NCBI GenBank assembly: GCA_964426305.1
Contig: CAYRPO010000041.1
Coordinates: forward strand, 1 to 8,000
From: CAYRPO01 sp964426305
GTDB lineage: Bacteria > Patescibacteriota > Saccharimonadia > Saccharimonadales > CAIOMD01
DNA: 8,000 nucleotides
Reading direction: 5' to 3'
Numbering within the stretch: position 1 is the first letter of the stretch; each line of letters starts with the position of its first letter. Below the pieces are notes generated by a model. It did no database searches and had not been told where the DNA came from. It was given only the letters and a program-made list of their open reading frames with translations. The position numbers and the translations under genes were made by a program. Below are positions 6,243-8,000 of this stretch, one piece after another.

Positions 6243-6280
6243 ATGAAAACGTCGGTCAGTATGACCGACGTTTTCATTGG
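6240..6280. terminator. Perfect 19-bp inverted repeat, bidirectional terminator for tRNA-Leu and the facing membrane-protein gene
   Basis: Bases 6240-6258 and 6262-6280 are perfect reverse complements around a 3-nt GTA loop. The stem core is GC-rich (CGTCGGTCA) and flanked by AAAA on the left and TTTT on the right, so transcripts from either strand end in a stable hairpin followed by U-residues. The left arm begins with the encoded CCA of tRNA-Leu. The right arm contains the TGA stop (6274-6276) of the minus-strand gene. Confidence 0.85.
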
Positions 6281-6864
6281 CTTGATAAGTATACTGTCGT
6301 AAAAATAATCCCACAGAACATTAACGTAAAAAACAACCAATCGTTTACGAAGCGCTTGATAGACTTTTCGATCACTAACCCCAATAAAAAGTAGAAAGGC
6401 AGAGTTTGTAAAGATGTAACGTGCCCTAGCTCTCCAGGGGTGTAAAAAAACAACAAACTGCCAGATAGCGCCAAAAAACTAAGGTTAATTAGAGCTTCGG
6501 CTGAAATAGTCTCGATCATAGTAATCGCCGATCGCCCATAAATGTTATATTTTCTACCAAAGCGCAGAAGGACTTGCGTAATAAATAGACAAAAACCCGA
6601 AAGTCCCCAAATGACTGGAGCGTAATAAGAAGTATATCCATTATGGATCGGAAAGACTTGATATTGCCAAAGAGGATGGCCGACAACAGCATAGTAAAAA
6701 TTTCCGACTATAATTTCACCGATTGGACCGCCCATAGCTAAGAACGAAATATATAGAGAAAGGAGCCGCCAATCAATGCTCCGGCCTGTGGTTTTTGAAG
6801 ACCAAAACAATGCTGCAAACAATAGAGGTACATAAATAAGCGGAAAGATGATCAGACTGGTCAC
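6274..6864 (-). CDS. Polytopic membrane protein of unknown family, possibly TMEM229/CmpB-like
   Basis: This is a 196-residue protein starting at GTG (6862-6864) and ending with TGA inside the terminator stem. It is almost wholly hydrophobic, with about six membrane segments (roughly 3-21, 35-58, 80-101, 118-140, 153-168, 174-193). Polar conserved-looking features sit at the membrane edges: GGPIGE (45-50), PLWQYQVFPIHNGYTSYY (64-81), VIWGLSGF (84-91), TISAEALI (119-126) and LGLVIEKSIKRF (161-172). The order Glu, then G-T-S, then W-G, followed by a second Glu and a final G-x-x-x-E, recalls the duplicated layout of TMEM229 proteins and the bacterial CmpB-like family. That is a pattern judgement from memory and family membership is not established. 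No Shine-Dalgarno precedes the start; TATACT lies 10 nt upstream. The gene is visibly more AT-rich than its neighbours and has fewer of their GC-ending codons, which suggests a different origin. No function is claimed. Confidence 0.82.
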   Translation of the reverse strand: MTSLIIFPLIYVPLLFAALFWSSKTTGRSIDWRLLSLYISFLAMGGPIGEIIVGNFYYAVVGHPLWQYQVFPIHNGYTSYYAPVIWGLSGFCLFITQVLLRFGRKYNIYGRSAITMIETISAEALINLSFLALSGSLLFFYTPGELGHVTSLQTLPFYFLLGLVIEKSIKRFVNDWLFFTLMFCGIIFTTVYLSSQ

Positions 6865-7017
6865 GGTGAATGTAAGTATAATAAGTTTTATTTAATCCTA
6901 GTATACCAAGTCTTCCCTTGACTCCTGCGACAATAATGATGCTCATTGACCAAAGCGCGTCACATACGAGACTCAACGCATTAAGACGTTGAAGATCATC
7001 TAAAAATGAGTTTCTAG
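6865..7017 (-). other. AT-rich gap between the corA-type gene and the membrane-protein gene
   Basis: This 153-nt stretch has no assignable gene and no terminator for the corA-type gene. It holds a weak hairpin, TCAACG-N8-CGTTGA (6973-6992), without a T-run. One minus-strand frame stays open through the whole gap and on to 6773, in a different frame from the membrane protein. Its only starts are TTG (6974-6976) and later ATGs, and it has no ribosome-binding site. It could encode one hydrophobic helix (SMSIIIVAGVKG) but is more likely chance or a remnant. Confidence 0.3.
6875..6880 (-). promoter_or_regulatory. Candidate -10 element for the polytopic membrane-protein gene
   Basis: On the minus strand TATACT lies 10 nt before the GTG start at 6864, again with no Shine-Dalgarno between. 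Expected transcription start is within a few bases of the start codon. A second TATACT lies about 20 nt further upstream (near 6900) and could be the true box instead. Confidence 0.3.
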
Positions 7018-7950
7018 TTAGAGCCAGTCTTTGCGCCTAAGGTAATATAGGGCCAGTGCTGCGATAACGGCTGTACTACCGGTGATCAGTAAAAATCCTA
7101 TGGGTGAATCAGCGAGTGGAACATGAACGTTCATGCCAAAGAACGAGCCGACGATTGTCGGTACAGTTAGAACAATGGTAAGTGTCGTAAGGATTTTGAT
7201 TTGTCGGTTTAGGTTGTTTGTCATGATGTTGCTGTAGGCCTCGCGGATGTTGACGATGGTTTTTAGATATCCTCGACTCTCTTCGATGAGTTGGGCTGTT
7301 TCTAGCTGTAAATCTTCGAGTACGTCGCGGTCGTCTTCACCGTAGCGGAGCATTTTTCGCCCAGCGAGCATGTTGAGCAAAATATTATTTGTTGGTACGA
7401 GTTCGCTTAGAAAATCGTTCAAAATGTCTTCGATTTCTACAAATCGCACAAAATGTCGGTTTGAAAACTTTTCGTCACGCAGGCTGTTGCGTGCGGTACG
7501 AATTTGCCGTCCGATTGTTGCCAGCTGGGCGGCGTAGCTCTGGAGTGATGCATTGAGGGCTGGCAAGAGCAACCGTTTTGGATGCGCTGTCGTAAGATGT
7601 GCTTGTTGATTGAGTAAATTTTCGAGGACAGGAAATGGCTGCGTAGACAGCGACACGAAGCATTCTTCCCCTATCACAAACAACACAGGAGCTGTGAGGA
7701 TGTTGCCACTGCTCGATTTCCATGCGAATCGCGTATACAGGTATGCCTTGTCGTCTTCGATCTCGAAACGAGGCATTTCGTCTTCGTCGGTTGCGTCACG
7801 AAGCAGGCTTGCCTCGGCGCCGAGTTCGAGTGCCACGTGCTCGATTTCTTCTTCGCTAGGCGCAACAATTTGCACCCATTGTGCTGACTCGAAATGCTTG
7901 GCGGTGTTGAGTTTTCCGTTGGATTTGCGTCTTGAAACGTAGCGGACCAT
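7018..7950 (-). CDS. CorA-family magnesium/divalent-cation channel
   Basis: CorA proteins form homopentameric inner-membrane channels that import Mg2+ (sometimes Co2+ or Ni2+). This protein has 310 residues, close to the usual 310-350. Residues about 22-115 form the alpha/beta cytoplasmic part (with MPRFEIEDD at 59-67). Residues about 125-250 form the long stalk helices rich in charged residues. Two C-terminal membrane helices (about 252-271 and 283-303) follow. The diagnostic GMN motif is at 272-274 (SFFGMNVHVPL), and the protein ends with a basic RRKDWL tail as in many family members. The usual glutamate of the MPE-type loop after GMN is not seen; the sequence there is VPLADSP, as in one CorA subgroup. 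The start is ATG (7948-7950) and the stop TAA. AGGGGC lies immediately before the ATG, too close to serve as a normal Shine-Dalgarno. An extended -10 box lies 6 nt upstream. The symbol corA is family-level only, since some members transport other metals. Confidence 0.93.
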   Translation of the reverse strand: MVRYVSRRKSNGKLNTAKHFESAQWVQIVAPSEEEIEHVALELGAEASLLRDATDEDEMPRFEIEDDKAYLYTRFAWKSSSGNILTAPVLFVIGEECFVSLSTQPFPVLENLLNQQAHLTTAHPKRLLLPALNASLQSYAAQLATIGRQIRTARNSLRDEKFSNRHFVRFVEIEDILNDFLSELVPTNNILLNMLAGRKMLRYGEDDRDVLEDLQLETAQLIEESRGYLKTIVNIREAYSNIMTNNLNRQIKILTTLTIVLTVPTIVGSFFGMNVHVPLADSPIGFLLITGSTAVIAALALYYLRRKDWL

Positions 7951-7956
7951 GCCCCT

Positions 7957-7965
7957 AGTCTAACA
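7957..7965 (-). promoter_or_regulatory. Extended -10 element immediately upstream of the corA-type gene
   Basis: On the minus strand this reads TGTTAGACT and is followed by only AGGGGC before the ATG. It is a close copy of TGTTATAGT before gltX and TGTTATACT before the partial gene. A start point about 7 nt downstream would coincide with the start codon. Confidence 0.35.
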
Positions 7966-8000
7966 GATCGGCAGATTTCGCAAAGTCAATGCTGGCGTTT

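Noticed and set aside
6973..6992. Hairpin TCAACG-N8-CGTTGA as a terminator for the corA-type gene
   Set aside because: The stem is only 6 bp with an 8-nt loop and no T-run follows on the minus strand.
6865..7017. Second copy of the tRNA-Leu 3' end (att direct repeat)
   Set aside because: I read the gap for the T-arm and acceptor 3' sequence and found no matching stretch, so there is no direct support for an integrated element.
1..8000. UGA reassigned as glycine (SR1/Gracilibacteria-type code)
   Set aside because: The main genes need no UGA read-through, and at least one gene ends naturally at TGA (6274-6276) within its terminator.
1..8000. CRISPR array, insertion sequence, toxin-antitoxin or phage cluster
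   Set aside because: No regularly spaced repeats, transposase or integrase motifs, or phage structural motifs are visible on either strand.

Overview
The window looks like a piece of a bacterial chromosome from the Candidate Phyla Radiation (Patescibacteria), most likely a Saccharibacterium (TM7). This rests on recalled family resemblance, not a search: the sortase with its long cytoplasmic front end, the PEGA/beta-propeller membrane protein and the DUF4367-like protein are all types I associate with Saccharibacteria. Coding density is high, the standard genetic code is sufficient, and Shine-Dalgarno sequences are mostly weak or absent.

Layout, left to right. Positions 1-331 (minus) hold the N-terminal part of a proline-rich single-pass membrane protein that runs off the left edge. 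gltX (glutamyl-tRNA synthetase) lies at 409-1842 (minus). After a 188-nt gap comes a DUF4367-like single-pass membrane protein at 2031-3173 (minus). A 205-nt divergent intergenic region with two small inverted repeats and a tandem 8-mer separates it from a PEGA/beta-propeller membrane protein at 3379-4839 (plus). That gene converges, with a 5-nt gap, on a sortase gene at 4845-6086 (minus). A short divergent promoter region leads to tRNA-Leu(CAA) at 6156-6242 (plus). The tRNA runs directly into a perfect 19-bp inverted repeat that probably acts as a bidirectional terminator. From the other side this repeat receives an AT-richer polytopic membrane protein gene at 6274-6864 (minus). A 153-nt gap precedes a CorA-type divalent-cation channel gene at 7018-7950 (minus).

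Functionally the window mixes core translation genes (gltX, tRNA-Leu) with cell-envelope genes. Three of the proteins (the partial one, the DUF4367-like one and the sortase) share one plan: a proline/lysine- or charge-rich cytoplasmic N-terminus, one membrane segment and an outer C-terminal domain. The PEGA protein also faces outward behind one N-terminal membrane segment. Sortase is the only one with an obvious enzymatic role, and no LPxTG-type substrate is visible in the window.

The most interesting signals are not a new system but four smaller things. First, TGTTA(T/G)A(C/G)T extended -10 boxes recur, often only 6-12 nt before the start codon, suggesting leaderless transcripts. Second, the tRNA 3' end, a terminator and the stop codon of the converging gene are fused. 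Third, the AT-rich membrane gene beside the tRNA has a possible duplicated TMEM229/CmpB-like layout. Fourth, an uncharacterised helical module is attached to the sortase. I saw no CRISPR array, insertion sequence, phage gene or origin.
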